43,266 nucleotides of DNA from Paenibacillus profundus (GTDB taxonomy: Bacteria > Bacillota > Bacilli > Paenibacillales > Paenibacillaceae). Where the stretch lies: assembly GCF_021369635.1 (NCBI RefSeq), contig NZ_JAJNBZ010000043.1, positions 1 to 43,266 on the forward strand. The letters are read 5' to 3'. Shown one piece after another: positions 25,175 to 33,953 of the stretch (position 1 is the stretch's first letter; every line of letters begins with the position of its first letter). Below the pieces are notes generated by a model. It was given only the letters and a program-made list of their open reading frames with translations. It was not told where the DNA came from and ran no database searches. A program made the position numbers and the translations under genes.

Positions 25175-25442
25175 GGTTCATTCCCTCCTTCCGGATCACA
25201 TGCGCAGCCCTGAAGCCGCATAAGTTACTTCGTCCCGCTGCCTGTCCTCTCTATGCTGAAACCATTCTATGCTTGCCCATGCCGTTTTAGAGCATCCTCC
25301 AGCGTGTTCATCACACTTTTCACATCGTTCTATTCCATCAAATACGGACTTCACATGGTTGAACTAGGCACCTGTCAGGGGCGAACCGCATATATTGCTT
25401 CCATGATTCGACTATCCTGCTGACATGAAGGAGATTGTGAAC

Positions 25443-26264
25443 ATGAGCTTGACGGACAATCAAATCGAAGCCTGGCCAAGTGCCTTATGCGATCCGAGCG
25501 GAGAACGTGAACGCAAGCCGAGAACGTCAGGATTAACGATGGTTATGGACAAAGGGCTGGGGCTAGGCGAATTTACGGATATGCTTGAACTGGCCCATGA
25601 GCATATCGATATAATCAAGCTGGGCTTCGGCACCTCAGCTGTTATCCCTCATCGCCTGCTTACCGCCAAGCTGAACGCTGCCAAGCGATACGGAATTACG
25701 GTCATGCCCGGCGGAACATTTCTGGAGATCGCGATCGCAAAAGGCATTGTCAAAGATTTTTTTCATATGATGGGAGAAACGGGATTCACAGGTGTGGAAG
25801 TGTCAGATGGGACGATTACACTGCCGCGCCAAGTGCGCAACACATTGATCGGGCGGGCACGTGAGCTAGGGTTTCATGTGTGTACGGAGTACGGAAAAAA
25901 AGATTCCGTATCATCATTTCACTTGGATGACTTGCTGGAAACCTTCACAGAAGATATCGCGCACGGTTCCGCGTGGATGACGCTCGAAGGAAGAGAATCC
26001 GGTATCGGGGTGGGCGTATATGATGACAGCGGCAGCTGTGACACCGCTCTCGTGACCCGAATCATTGAAGCCGTTCACACACCGGAACGGTTGATGTGGG
26101 AGGCGCCGCGTAAAGATCAGCAGGTAGCCATTCTTCACACGGCCGGACTCCGCGCCAATATTGGCAATATCGCCCCGCAGGAGATTATCGCGTGCGAGGC
26201 GCTGCGTCGCGGCCTTCGTTCCGATACGATGAATCAGCCCGATGTGCTGCGAGGTACAAATTAA
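25443..26264 (+). CDS. comA: Phosphosulfolactate synthase (ComA family)
   Basis: The enzyme adds sulfite to phosphoenolpyruvate to give (R)-phosphosulfolactate. The family was first defined in coenzyme M synthesis in archaea; in Bacillus the homologue (YitD) serves the sulfolactate that builds up in spores. TIM-barrel motifs include TMVMDKGLGLGEFTDMLELAHEHIDIIKLGFGTS (about residues 30-64), ITVMPGGTFLEIA, GFTGVEVSDGTITLP, TEYGKKD and EGRESGIGVGVYD. The ATG at 25443 lies nine bases after AAGGAG. That Shine-Dalgarno begins inside an upstream ATG codon (25425), which is not the likely start. It is paired with comB, 61 bases downstream. The name comA is used in the coenzyme-M sense, not for competence. 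Confidence 0.92.
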   Translation: MSLTDNQIEAWPSALCDPSGERERKPRTSGLTMVMDKGLGLGEFTDMLELAHEHIDIIKLGFGTSAVIPHRLLTAKLNAAKRYGITVMPGGTFLEIAIAKGIVKDFFHMMGETGFTGVEVSDGTITLPRQVRNTLIGRARELGFHVCTEYGKKDSVSSFHLDDLLETFTEDIAHGSAWMTLEGRESGIGVGVYDDSGSCDTALVTRIIEAVHTPERLMWEAPRKDQQVAILHTAGLRANIGNIAPQEIIACEALRRGLRSDTMNQPDVLRGTN

Positions 26265-26325
26265 CCATTTCAGAACGAAAATTCAGAACGAAAAAAATTA
26301 ATAATCACGGAGGAGGTGGTGATGG

Positions 26326-27048
26326 TTGCAAGTCGATGTCATTGCAAGCGTAAATGAAGCTCGAGCCATTGATCTTACGCATCGCACCGTCATCGTCATC
26401 GACGTTCTGCGGGCGACAAGCACCATCGTTACGGCATTGTCCCACGGTGCATCCGGCGTCATCCCCGTAGAGACGGTCAGTCAGGCTAAGCAGACCGTTC
26501 AAACCGGTGATGTGCTTGGCGGTGAGCGTTACTCCAAGAAGATTACCGGATTTGACACCGGCAATTCTCCTTTCGAGTACATGGTGAACGATTATAATGG
26601 AAAACGTATCGTCTTGACGACCTCGAACGGAACCCGTGCCATCCAGAAAGCGATGAAAGCCGATCACGTGTTGGCAGGCGCAATGATCAATGCTGCCGCA
26701 TGCGCTAACGCCGCCTATAAGCTTCGCAAAGATATTGCCCTGCTCTGCGCAGGTACACAGGATACATTTGCTTTCGAAGACGGTCTTTGTGCCGGGTTAA
26801 TCCTAGCTGAGTTGTATCGTTGTGGGGAAAACGTGCAGGAAATAGTCACGAACGATTACGGCTCTATGATGTATAGCGCCTATCGTTTCCATGAAAACAA
26901 TATGGTTCAGGCATTAATGAGCTCTTCTGGCGGTAAACGACTATCCAAGCTCGGCTACGCCAAAGATGTCGATTATTGCGCACAGGTCAATGTGAATCCG
27001 CTTGTGCCCATCCTAGAGAACAACATCATGAAGCCATTCAATCTATAA
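26326..27048 (+). CDS. comB: 2-phosphosulfolactate phosphatase (ComB family)
   Basis: ComB removes phosphate from 2-phosphosulfolactate with Mg2+. The 240-residue protein shows VIVIDVLRATSTIVTALSHGASGVIPVET at the start, then VLGGERYSKKITGFDTGNSPFEY and IVLTTSNGTRAI, all characteristic. LLCAGTQDTFAFEDGLCAG is another family motif. The start is TTG at 26326-26328, nine bases after GGAGGAGG. Together with the preceding synthase it forms the two-step route from phosphoenolpyruvate to sulfolactate. Confidence 0.92.
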   Translation: MQVDVIASVNEARAIDLTHRTVIVIDVLRATSTIVTALSHGASGVIPVETVSQAKQTVQTGDVLGGERYSKKITGFDTGNSPFEYMVNDYNGKRIVLTTSNGTRAIQKAMKADHVLAGAMINAAACANAAYKLRKDIALLCAGTQDTFAFEDGLCAGLILAELYRCGENVQEIVTNDYGSMMYSAYRFHENNMVQALMSSSGGKRLSKLGYAKDVDYCAQVNVNPLVPILENNIMKPFNL

Positions 27049-27161
27049 GCATTGGGGCAGAGGCGCACATTCTTTCCTGTTCTAAAGTGAGAGGGCTTGT
27101 TCATAAGTTTAAATAACAGCACCTTTTCTGCGGAACAACTCTCTTCTGAGGAGCATATTTT

Positions 27162-27623
27162 ATGAATGGCGAGTTCGTATTGCTAACACTTATTATTGTC
27201 GGGTTGGTGAGCAGGTCCCCTATTATTACGACGGCCGCTTGTATTTTGCTAATTATTAAACTTGTCCATTTGGAACGATTCTTGCCGACTATTGAACGGC
27301 GCGGTTTGGAATTCGGGTTGCTGTTTTTGACCATTGCAGTCCTCGTGCCCTTTGCCGCTGAACGGATCAGCACGCAAGACTTATTGCAGACGCTTACCTC
27401 CTGGCCCGGCCTCTTGGCGCTAGCTGGCGGTGCGATTGCAACATCGATGAATGGCAGAGGACTGGATCTATTAAAAAACGATCCGCAAATGATTGTTGGG
27501 CTTGTCGCCGGTTCAATCATCGGGATCGTCATGTTGCGCGGCATACCGGTCGGACCGTTAATGGCAGCCGGTATTACCGCATTATTACTGCAAATCAGCA
27601 GGTGGATTATAGACAAGTTCTAA
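27162..27623 (+). CDS. DUF441 family membrane protein (UPF0756, YtwI-like)
   Basis: The 153-residue protein has four to five hydrophobic helices. Sequence features typical of UPF0756/DUF441 are [54 protein letters not shown] and [23 protein letters not shown]. Its function is not known. The GAGGAG site lies nine bases before the ATG. It runs toward the convergent lysC gene, with only 29 bases between their stops. Confidence 0.88.
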   Translation: MNGEFVLLTLIIVGLVSRSPIITTAACILLIIKLVHLERFLPTIERRGLEFGLLFLTIAVLVPFAAERISTQDLLQTLTSWPGLLALAGGAIATSMNGRGLDLLKNDPQMIVGLVAGSIIGIVMLRGIPVGPLMAAGITALLLQISRWIIDKF

Positions 27624-27652
27624 TATGAGAAATGCTGCGTCTTGACCGTTGC

Positions 27653-28906
27653 TTAGCGTCGATCTTTCGGGCCGCCGACGAATGCCTGCTCCAATGTGTC
27701 CAAGCCATAAGCTGTGTGGAGCGCGCGGATAATATCATGGATGTTGTCCGCAGCCACCACGCAGGACACTTTAATCTCGGACGTGCTGACCATCTTGATG
27801 CTGACCCCTGTCTCGGAGATGACTTTGAACATCTTCGCTGCAACACCTGGATGACTGACCATGCCCGCCCCTACGATAGAAATCTTCACCAAATCAACTT
27901 CGGACGTAACTTCCCGATACGGAACCTCTGCTCGAATCTGTTCAAGCACGGCAATCGCGCGTTCACAGTCATGAAGATCCGTCGTAAAGGAGAAGTCTGC
28001 CTCACCATCTTGCACACCGCTCTGCACGATAATATCGACATCAATATGCGCATCTGCGAGCGCTCCGAACATGTTCGCCAACACACCCGGCAGATCAGCA
28101 ACGCCGAGTACACTAATTCGTGCTACGTTCTTATCATAAGCGATGCCGCTGACGACGACGCCTTGTTCCATAATCGCTTCCTCCTTCACATAGGTCCCTT
28201 CATTATGGTTGAAGCTTGAGCGAACAACGATGCATACGTTGTTGTGCTTCGCATACTCAACCGCCCGCGGATGCAGAACTGCCGCGCCTAAATGAGCCAA
28301 CTCCAGCATCTCATCATACGAAATCTCTTTTAATTTGCGGGCACATCGTACGATACGAGGATCTGTCGAATAGATTCCGTCCACGTCCGTATAAATCTCA
28401 CAGACATCCGCTTCGATGGCTGCAGCTAGGGCGACGGCCGTCGTGTCTGAGCCTCCACGGCCCAAGGTCGTAATCTCACCTCTGTTCGTCATGCCTTGAA
28501 ATCCGGCTACAATTACAATTTGCCCGTCATGCAATGCGTTCTTCACTCGTTCAGGCTGAATATCCTGAATGCGGGCTTTGCCGTGTGTTTCATCTGTGCG
28601 GAAGCCTGCCTGCCATCCCGTCATCGATACTGCATCATGACCTTGTTGATGGATGGCTATGGATAGAAGGGCGACAGATATTTGTTCCCCTGTCGTGAGA
28701 AGCATGTCCATCTCGCGCGCAGGCGGATTCTCATTCAAATTCCTGGATTGATCGATTAATTCGTCCGTCGTATCCCCCATCGCGGAGACGACGACGACGC
28801 ATTGGTGGCCTTGTTCTTTTTTTTCAATGATTCGTTTGGCAACCCGCTTCAACCGTTCGAGATCTCCGACAGAACTGCCCCCGAATTTCATGACGTATAG
28901 TGCCAC
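27653..28906 (-). CDS. lysC: Aspartate kinase (monofunctional, LysC type)
   Basis: This enzyme phosphorylates aspartate in the first step to lysine, threonine, methionine and, in sporeformers, dipicolinate and diaminopimelate. The kinase domain starts VMKFGGSSVGDLERLKRVA. It includes GFQGMTNRGEITTLGRGGSDTTAVALA and EIYTDVDGIYSTDPRIV (about residues 130-185). Two ACT domains end the protein (ISVLGVADLPGVLANMFGALADAHIDVDIIVQS and ISIVGAGMVSHPGVAAKMFKVISETGVSIKMVSTSEIKVSCVV). The length of 417 residues is near the usual 400-410. The start is GTG at 28904-28906 behind GGGAGTGAG. No lysine riboswitch fits in the 45-base leader of the visible promoter. Confidence 0.95.
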   Translation of the reverse strand: MALYVMKFGGSSVGDLERLKRVAKRIIEKKEQGHQCVVVVSAMGDTTDELIDQSRNLNENPPAREMDMLLTTGEQISVALLSIAIHQQGHDAVSMTGWQAGFRTDETHGKARIQDIQPERVKNALHDGQIVIVAGFQGMTNRGEITTLGRGGSDTTAVALAAAIEADVCEIYTDVDGIYSTDPRIVRCARKLKEISYDEMLELAHLGAAVLHPRAVEYAKHNNVCIVVRSSFNHNEGTYVKEEAIMEQGVVVSGIAYDKNVARISVLGVADLPGVLANMFGALADAHIDVDIIVQSGVQDGEADFSFTTDLHDCERAIAVLEQIRAEVPYREVTSEVDLVKISIVGAGMVSHPGVAAKMFKVISETGVSIKMVSTSEIKVSCVVAADNIHDIIRALHTAYGLDTLEQAFVGGPKDRR

Positions 28907-28958
28907 GCTGACTCACTCCCACCCATGTAAACTGTATGATGCTTTCATTTAATTGCAT

Positions 28959-28967
28959 ATTATAGCA
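28959..28967 (-). promoter_or_regulatory. Extended -10 promoter of lysC
   Basis: TGCTATAAT on the minus strand is a perfect -10 with the TGn extension. No good -35 is visible 16-18 bases upstream. The predicted start near 28952 gives a leader of about 45 bases. Confidence 0.6.
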
Positions 28968-29418
28968 TGTTTTTATTCGTATGGTGGAAAAAATATATGA
29001 AAATCTGCACGGTCTGGCATGTTCGGATTCTGACCTGCGGGGAGAGTGGCTCCAAGCAATGAGATAACGTGTTCGTTTGGCAAACACAGACTGCCCTAAA
29101 AAAGCATTCACGAAATCACTTTAGGCATACTCACATTTCCGTTACCTAAAATGGATTCTGTTTAGAAATTACTCCTTGAAAATTTAAAATATATTCCTTT
29201 CTACGCTACGCTAGTTTAATAATTCCCTTCCTCCCTGTATTGTTTAATACGTTTCAAACTTTAAATAACAGCACCCGGTTACTTGGATGGCCATTAAAAT
29301 TCATCTGGTATAGAGACACAGACTTCCCATCGCATGTACTGTATTTGTTTAGCCTTAAGTTTTTTTCCAAAACCCAATATAAATTGGAGCTGTACTTGCC
29401 TGATGCTACATCAAAACA
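28968..29418. other. Intergenic region between lysC and efp, no gene seen
   Basis: I find no credible coding frame or known RNA. It is AT-rich from about 29150. A weak GCC(C)TAAA..TTTAGGC inverted repeat lies at about 29093-29126. The 16-mer TTTAAATAACAGCACC at about 29260-29275 also occurs near 27107, in the leader of the DUF441 gene. Confidence 0.4.
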
Positions 29419-29419
29419 G

Positions 29420-29452
29420 AAAAAAGCTATGAGCACAATTACACTCATAGCC
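29420..29452 (-). terminator. Terminator of efp
   Basis: GCTATGAG (29426-29433) and CTCATAGC (29444-29451) form a perfect 8-bp stem with a 10-base loop. A run of six Ts follows on the minus strand. It lies 16 bases after the efp stop. Confidence 0.9.
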
Positions 29453-29466
29453 TTAGTGCACTTCCA

Positions 29467-30024
29467 TTATGCGCGTGAAATATATTTGCCTTCACGCGTA
29501 TCAATCAAGAGAACGTCGCCTTCGTTAATGAAGAGCGGCACTTGGACGTTCAATCCGGTTTCCACAGTCGCATTCTTCGTCGCGCCTTGAGCCGTGTTCC
29601 CTTTTACGCCAGGTTCAGTCTCGGTAACTTGCAGTTCAACGCTATTTGGTAAGTTAATACCTAAAATTTCGCCTTGATAGCTAACAATGTTAACGATCAT
29701 GTTGTCTTTCAAGAAATTAATTTCCCATTCCAATTGCTCCTTGGTCAAGGAGAATTGGTCATAAGATTCGTTATCCATAAACGTATATTCGTCACCGCTG
29801 TTATACAAATATTGCACTTCGCGATTATCGATTTGCGCGCGTCCGATCGTTTCTCCCGCACGGAACGTCTTCTCAACTACGTTTCCGTTGCGCAAGTTAC
29901 GCAATTTGGAGCGTACAAACGCTGCGCCTTTACCTGGCTTTACATGCTGGAAGTCTACGACGGAGAAGATGTCACCGTCCACTACCACTGTCAAGCCTGT
30001 CTTAAAATCGTTAACTGATATCAC
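29467..30024 (-). CDS. efp: Elongation factor P
   Basis: EF-P enters stalled ribosomes and speeds peptide bonds at polyproline stretches. The 185-residue protein has the three beta-barrel domains of the family. The tip of domain I is [12 protein letters not shown] with the modifiable Lys32. The [19 protein letters not shown] and [17 protein letters not shown] motifs, and the end [24 protein letters not shown], are standard. The start is GTG at 30022-30024 after GGAGGG. The upstream in-frame sequence to 30087 is not part of EF-P. It follows the M24 peptidase gene, as in B. subtilis. Confidence 0.97.
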   Translation of the reverse strand: MISVNDFKTGLTVVVDGDIFSVVDFQHVKPGKGAAFVRSKLRNLRNGNVVEKTFRAGETIGRAQIDNREVQYLYNSGDEYTFMDNESYDQFSLTKEQLEWEINFLKDNMIVNIVSYQGEILGINLPNSVELQVTETEPGVKGNTAQGATKNATVETGLNVQVPLFINEGDVLLIDTREGKYISRA

Positions 30025-30148
30025 TGTAAATTCCCTCCTACATGCATGGCAACCCCGTTTATCCATTATGACGCCGAGAACCGTCAAGAAGCGGGTTCAT
30101 TCATTGCCTGCGTAAGGCCATGCCGAACCCGCACTGCCGAATCGGTCA

Positions 30149-31225
30149 TTACATGTCTAATACGAGCAGTTGTTTCGTGGATTGTGTTATTATTTCAATC
30201 CCGTTGTCCGTGATGACGATATCGTCTTCGATTCGCACCCCGCCGAATCCAGGCAAGTAAATGCCAGGTTCCACCGTTACGGTCATACCGGGAGTTAACA
30301 CCTGATCGCTAGTATGAGCCACTCTTGGAAACTCATGAATTTCCATGCCCAAGCCATGTCCCAGACTGTGACCGAAATTGTCTCCGTAACCATATCCCTT
30401 GATAACATCGCGCGCGAGAGCATCAGCTTCGCGGCCCGTCATTCCCGGGCGGATGTGCTCTAGCGCCTTCAGCTGCGCTTCAAGCACGATACTGTAAATC
30501 TCGTTATGCTTGTCGCTCGGTGTCCCGAGCACGACGGTGCGGGTCAGATCAGAGCAGTACCCTTTATACAGCGCACCAAAGTCGAATTTGATGAATTCAT
30601 TGCCTTGAATGATGCGGTCGCTTGCCACGCCGTGCGGCAAGGCGGAACGCTCGCCGGAAGCGACAATGGTGTCGAAGGAGCTCGATGTCGCGCCGTTTTT
30701 GCGCATGAAGAATTCCATCTCCAACGCTAATTCCTTCTCACTCACACCCGGCTTGATGAAGTTCAGGATGTGACTGAACGTCTTATCTGCAAGCTGCGCT
30801 GCTTCTCGCATGACAGCCAGTTCATCGGCATCCTTAATCATACGCAGATCTTCGATAATACCGCTGACTGGCACGAGTTCCACAGGCTTCAATTGCTCCT
30901 GATAAGAAGTATAAGTCGAATAAGTCACATGATCCTGCTCGAAGCCGAGCCGCTTAATATTCATTTCCGACAGAAGCTGCTTCAGCGTATCCGTCATCCG
31001 AAGCGCATGTTCAACAACCTCGAATTCCTTCGCTTGCTCGGAGGCTTGCGTCGTATAACGGAAATCGGTCATGAACACGGCGCGGTCTTTCGTAATGACG
31101 ACGTAACCAGCTGAGCCTGTAAATCCGGACAAGTAGCTTCGATTCACCGCGCTCGCGATGAACATAGCTTCCAAGCCTTTCGTTTCCATTGCATGTCTTA
31201 ATCGAGTCAATCGTGGTTGGCTCAT
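30149..31225 (-). CDS. yqhT: M24 family Xaa-Pro peptidase (YqhT)
   Basis: This is a metal-dependent aminopeptidase of the Xaa-Pro type. The N-terminal creatinase-like domain spans about 1-125 (AMFIASAVNRSYLSGFTGSAGYVVI). The catalytic pita-bread domain holds the five metal ligands: FDFGALYKGYCSDLTRTVVLG (two Asp), GHSLGHGLGMEIHEFP (His), TVEPGIYLPGFGGVRIEDDIVI (two Glu). The length of 358 residues is usual. AGGAGATG lies before the ATG. It is placed between aroQ and efp in the conserved order. Confidence 0.95.
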   Translation of the reverse strand: MSQPRLTRLRHAMETKGLEAMFIASAVNRSYLSGFTGSAGYVVITKDRAVFMTDFRYTTQASEQAKEFEVVEHALRMTDTLKQLLSEMNIKRLGFEQDHVTYSTYTSYQEQLKPVELVPVSGIIEDLRMIKDADELAVMREAAQLADKTFSHILNFIKPGVSEKELALEMEFFMRKNGATSSSFDTIVASGERSALPHGVASDRIIQGNEFIKFDFGALYKGYCSDLTRTVVLGTPSDKHNEIYSIVLEAQLKALEHIRPGMTGREADALARDVIKGYGYGDNFGHSLGHGLGMEIHEFPRVAHTSDQVLTPGMTVTVEPGIYLPGFGGVRIEDDIVITDNGIEIITQSTKQLLVLDM

Positions 31226-31255
31226 CTTCTCATCATCTCCTGACGCACTTCATAT

Positions 31256-31720
31256 TTACGTTTCGGACGGGGCCGCAGCCGTATGCGAAGACACATAACG
31301 GTGCAATGCGATTAACCCCAATTCATAGCTAAGCGACCCAAATCCAGCGATCTGACCGACAACGACGGGTGCAGTTACCGAGACGTGACGGAATTCCTCA
31401 CGCTTATGTATGTTGGACATATGAACTTCTACGGTCGGAATACTTACGGTGCTGATGGCGTCCCGCAGTGCATAACTATAATGTGTTAACGCTCCAGGGT
31501 TGATCATAATGCCGTCACATTTGCCGTAAGCAGCGTGGATGCGGTCAATGATTGCGCCTTCGTGATTGCTCTGGAACGTCTCTAATTGAACGTCCATCTC
31601 CTGCGCCATTTGTTCAAGCCGTGCTTCAATCGCAGCTAACGATTCGCTGCCGTAGACACCTGGCTCTCGAATGCCGAGCATATTTAAGTTCGGACCGTTC
31701 AGTACCAAATAGCAAGCCAA
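31256..31720 (-). CDS. aroQ: Type II 3-dehydroquinate dehydratase
   Basis: AroQ converts 3-dehydroquinate to 3-dehydroshikimate in aromatic amino acid synthesis. The 154-residue protein shows LVLNGPNLNMLGIREPGVYG with the catalytic Arg and Tyr. It also has FQSNHEGAIIDRIHAA, INPGALTHYSYALRDAI and the C-terminal HMSNIHKREEFRHVSVTAPVVVGQIAGFGSLSYELGL with the catalytic His. The start is TTG at 31718-31720, seven bases after GGAGAGGTGGG. The frame is open to 31786 without family similarity. The B. subtilis homologue is yqhS. Confidence 0.96.
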   Translation of the reverse strand: MACYLVLNGPNLNMLGIREPGVYGSESLAAIEARLEQMAQEMDVQLETFQSNHEGAIIDRIHAAYGKCDGIMINPGALTHYSYALRDAISTVSIPTVEVHMSNIHKREEFRHVSVTAPVVVGQIAGFGSLSYELGLIALHRYVSSHTAAAPSET

Positions 31721-31836
31721 GCAGATCCCACCTCTCCAGCGTATCGTCAACAGACGAATCCTCACGTATTTTATCATACGAAGCAAGAAATGAGAAGAAC
31801 TAAAGCATAAAGTTGAATGAAAACCATTTCATGGAT

Positions 31837-32454
31837 TCACATGACCGGTTCAGGCTGCTTCCCTTCCGAATTTGAGCCGTAGCCGCCGCCAGATTTATCA
31901 TTGCTCCCAGTGGTCGGTCCCTGATCGCCGCCTTGATTACTGCCTTGTTTTTGCGATTTGGCATCATCGGGCTCACGCAATCGTTCATCATTGAATTCTG
32001 TAGCAACCGTATATCCAATGAACAGCCCCCATAAAAGCATGGTGCAGGCTTCCGTCCAAATCGTATTCCACGTTGTCTGCCGTACGGGAGGCATGAGCCC
32101 TATCCACGGACCAATAGCGACAAATAGCAGAAACCACCATGCCAGCCCATACAACATGCCTGCCCATGGACCTGGAATCTTCCGCATGAACAATGTATAC
32201 AAAATGGCTGCCGCTATAGAGAAGAAGATAAAGAAAACCAGACCTGCAGCCTGCCCCTTTATCGTAGTCAAGTACTCATGCTTGTAAAAAGGTTCAACCA
32301 GAAAGCCAGGTACAACGATTGTAAATTGAAACAAATAAGATAGCCAATGCAAGCCCCCCCATATCAACCCTGCAAAAAATCCGAGCTGAAGCGCAAATTT
32401 TAATGGGTTCGTCCGCTTCTGCTGTCTTACCTGTCTAGCTTGCTGCTGATTCAT
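31837..32454 (-). CDS. yqhR: YqhR-family membrane protein
   Basis: The protein has four transmembrane segments (about 22-45, 65-90, 103-122 and 135-155) with FKHEYLTTIKGQAAGLV-like and KIPGPWAGMLYGLAWWFLLFVAIGPW motifs that mark YqhR, a conserved membrane protein of unknown role in sporeformers. A Gln/Gly/Ser/Asp-rich soluble tail of about 45 residues ends it. The ATG at 32454 (MNQQQARQ) is 11 bases after GGTGGG and is preferred to the ATG at 32475. It lies divergently from yqhQ. Confidence 0.85.
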   Translation of the reverse strand: MNQQQARQVRQQKRTNPLKFALQLGFFAGLIWGGLHWLSYLFQFTIVVPGFLVEPFYKHEYLTTIKGQAAGLVFFIFFSIAAAILYTLFMRKIPGPWAGMLYGLAWWFLLFVAIGPWIGLMPPVRQTTWNTIWTEACTMLLWGLFIGYTVATEFNDERLREPDDAKSQKQGSNQGGDQGPTTGSNDKSGGGYGSNSEGKQPEPVM

Positions 32455-32516
32455 CCGTTGAAGCCCACCTCTCATGTGCGATCTTTCATGTAGTATGCTC
32501 CACTGTAGAATTATAG

Positions 32517-32540
32517 ATTACAATCATGATTACAATCATG
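32517..32540. repeat. Tandem 12-bp duplication in the yqhR-yqhQ divergent region
   Basis: ATTACAATCATG occurs twice head to tail (32517-32528 and 32529-32540). It covers the -35 zone of a likely yqhR promoter whose -10, TATAAT on the minus strand, is at 32510-32515. The duplication may set promoter spacing or provide two binding sites. Confidence 0.6.
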
Positions 32541-32627
32541 GTGTGGAAAACGGCAAAGAAATTCGTTACAATAAAATTATTACAATTTGGATTTATCGGG
32601 AATGCACAATTAAGGATGGTGAAACGA

Positions 32628-33575
32628 TTGTCTCAAGAAACAAAAGCAAATTACGGAGGACAGGCCGTTATTGAAGGCGTAATGTTCGCCGGCAGACATG
32701 TAAATGTGACGGCCGTTCGACGTAAAAATAACGAGATTACTTTTTACGAAGTACCGCGGCAAGATAAGCCCTGGATGAATAAGTTGAAGAAGATTCCGTT
32801 CATCCGCGGCATTGTGGGCATCTTTGACGCCAGTGCCAAAGGGTATCAACATTTGAATTACGCTGCAGAGAAGTATGCGGAAGATGAGGAAGGCCCGGAA
32901 GCGAATCCGCAAGACAAGCAAGAGTCCAAGTGGAATCTGGCAATGATTGTCGGTGTGGCGGTAGTCGGCGTATTGTCGCTCGTATTCAGCAAGATCATCT
33001 TCACTGCCGTTCCTGCCATAATTGAAGAATTGCTGCTCGGCAAGGCATTCGACAACCGTGTCGTGCACACATTGATTGAAGGTCTTATCAAAATCGCCTT
33101 TCTGCTCGGCTACCTATGGCTGATTGCCAAGACACCGATCATTAAGCGATTGTTCCAGTACCACGGAGCAGAGCATAAGGTTATTACTGCCTATGAAGCA
33201 GGCGTTGACCTGACAGTGAAGAACGTTCAGAAGTTCAATACATTGCATTACCGCTGCGGCAGCAGCTTTATTATCTTATCCGTCATTATTGGTGTCGTGA
33301 TTTACTCATTCATCCCATATGATAACTTATGGGAGCGCGTGTATCCGCGCCTGCTGCTTATTCCGGTCGTCATTGGCATATCATACGAATTTTTGCGGCT
33401 GACCAATGCGCTGCGAGACGTCCCTGTCTTGCGTTGGCTCGGATATCCTGGTCTGTGGCTGCAGCTCTTGACGACAAAGCAGCCTGAGGATGACCAGGTT
33501 GAAGTATCCATTGCTTCCTTTAACCGTATGCGTGAATTGGATAAAGAACTGGTAAGCAATAATGCAGCTTCCTAA
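32628..33575 (+). CDS. yqhQ: DUF1385 family membrane protein YqhQ
   Basis: YqhQ proteins are predicted metal-dependent membrane enzymes of unknown substrate. Family motifs are YGGQAVIEGVMFAGRH at the start and FQYHGAEHKVITAYEAG with conserved His and Glu. KFNTLHYRCGSSFIILSVIIGVVIYSF is another, as is LRWLGYPGLWLQLLTTKQPEDDQVEVSIAS. About four hydrophobic helices are visible. I take TTG at 32628 (SQETKANYGG follows), eight bases after AAGGATGG. An ATG at 32616 is too close to that site, and longer starts lack similarity. The length is 315 residues. Confidence 0.92.
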   Translation: MSQETKANYGGQAVIEGVMFAGRHVNVTAVRRKNNEITFYEVPRQDKPWMNKLKKIPFIRGIVGIFDASAKGYQHLNYAAEKYAEDEEGPEANPQDKQESKWNLAMIVGVAVVGVLSLVFSKIIFTAVPAIIEELLLGKAFDNRVVHTLIEGLIKIAFLLGYLWLIAKTPIIKRLFQYHGAEHKVITAYEAGVDLTVKNVQKFNTLHYRCGSSFIILSVIIGVVIYSFIPYDNLWERVYPRLLLIPVVIGISYEFLRLTNALRDVPVLRWLGYPGLWLQLLTTKQPEDDQVEVSIASFNRMRELDKELVSNNAAS

Positions 33576-33599
33576 ACCCAAGCGAAAGGGATGAAGACG

Positions 33600-33893
33600 A
33601 TGGCTCCACGTTGGTTATTATATGTACTCGTCCTATTCGTCGGAATCGGTATATTTAGTAGCTTTAGGCAGGATCCGTTATACGTCCTCATCCCTATTGT
33701 GCTTATTGCAGTGATTTGGCTGCTCTACCGATTCGGACCGAAGCGCAACACCCAGAGAGTGAAGAAGTCTGCTCAGACAGAAGCGAAGCTAAAAGGAACA
33801 CAGCCAAAAAAGCGCGTGCGCAGCCGTTCACAGGCATCGCTGCGTGTCATTGACGGACAAAAGTCAAAAGAAACGAAGAAGCAATCGAAATAA
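33600..33893 (+). CDS. yqhP: YqhP/SA1362 family small membrane protein
   Basis: The 97-residue protein has two hydrophobic helices (about 4-20 and 27-44) and a long, very basic tail (KKSAQTEAKLKGTQPKKRVRSRSQ). It matches YqhP/SA1362 in form and in its place between yqhQ and the convergent yqhO. The function is unknown. The ATG at 33600 has AAAGGG nine bases upstream, while the ATG at 33591 abuts it. Confidence 0.82.
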   Translation: MAPRWLLYVLVLFVGIGIFSSFRQDPLYVLIPIVLIAVIWLLYRFGPKRNTQRVKKSAQTEAKLKGTQPKKRVRSRSQASLRVIDGQKSKETKKQSK

Positions 33894-33894
33894 A

Positions 33895-33944
33895 CAAAAG
33901 ACAGCGCAGCAGACGGGAAATCCCGATGCTGCGCTGTCTTTTTG
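33895..33944. terminator. Bidirectional terminator between yqhP and yqhO
   Basis: CAAAAGACAGCGCAGCA (33895-33911) pairs with TGCTGCGCTGTCTTTTTG (33927-33944) in a near-perfect 16-bp stem. A-run and T-run flanks lie on both sides, and a smaller GGGA/TCCC stem fills the loop. It serves both convergent genes. Confidence 0.92.
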
Positions 33945-33953
33945 TTAGCGTGC

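Noticed and set aside
28824..29111. A 95-codon minus-strand frame overlapping the lysC start
   Set aside because: It overlaps lysC in another frame, has no ribosome binding site and an unlikely composition (many Arg, Ser, His).
28907..29250. Lysine riboswitch upstream of lysC
   Set aside because: The visible promoter leaves a leader of only about 45 bases, and I cannot find the conserved lysine-box segments further upstream.
27107..29275. Shared 16-mer TTTAAATAACAGCACC at 27107 and 29260
   Set aside because: The flanks do not match, and one chance match of this length is not unlikely in 43 kb of partly AT-rich sequence.
29254..29448. A 64-codon minus-strand frame between lysC and efp
   Set aside because: Its start lies inside the efp terminator hairpin and it shows no domain or ribosome binding site.
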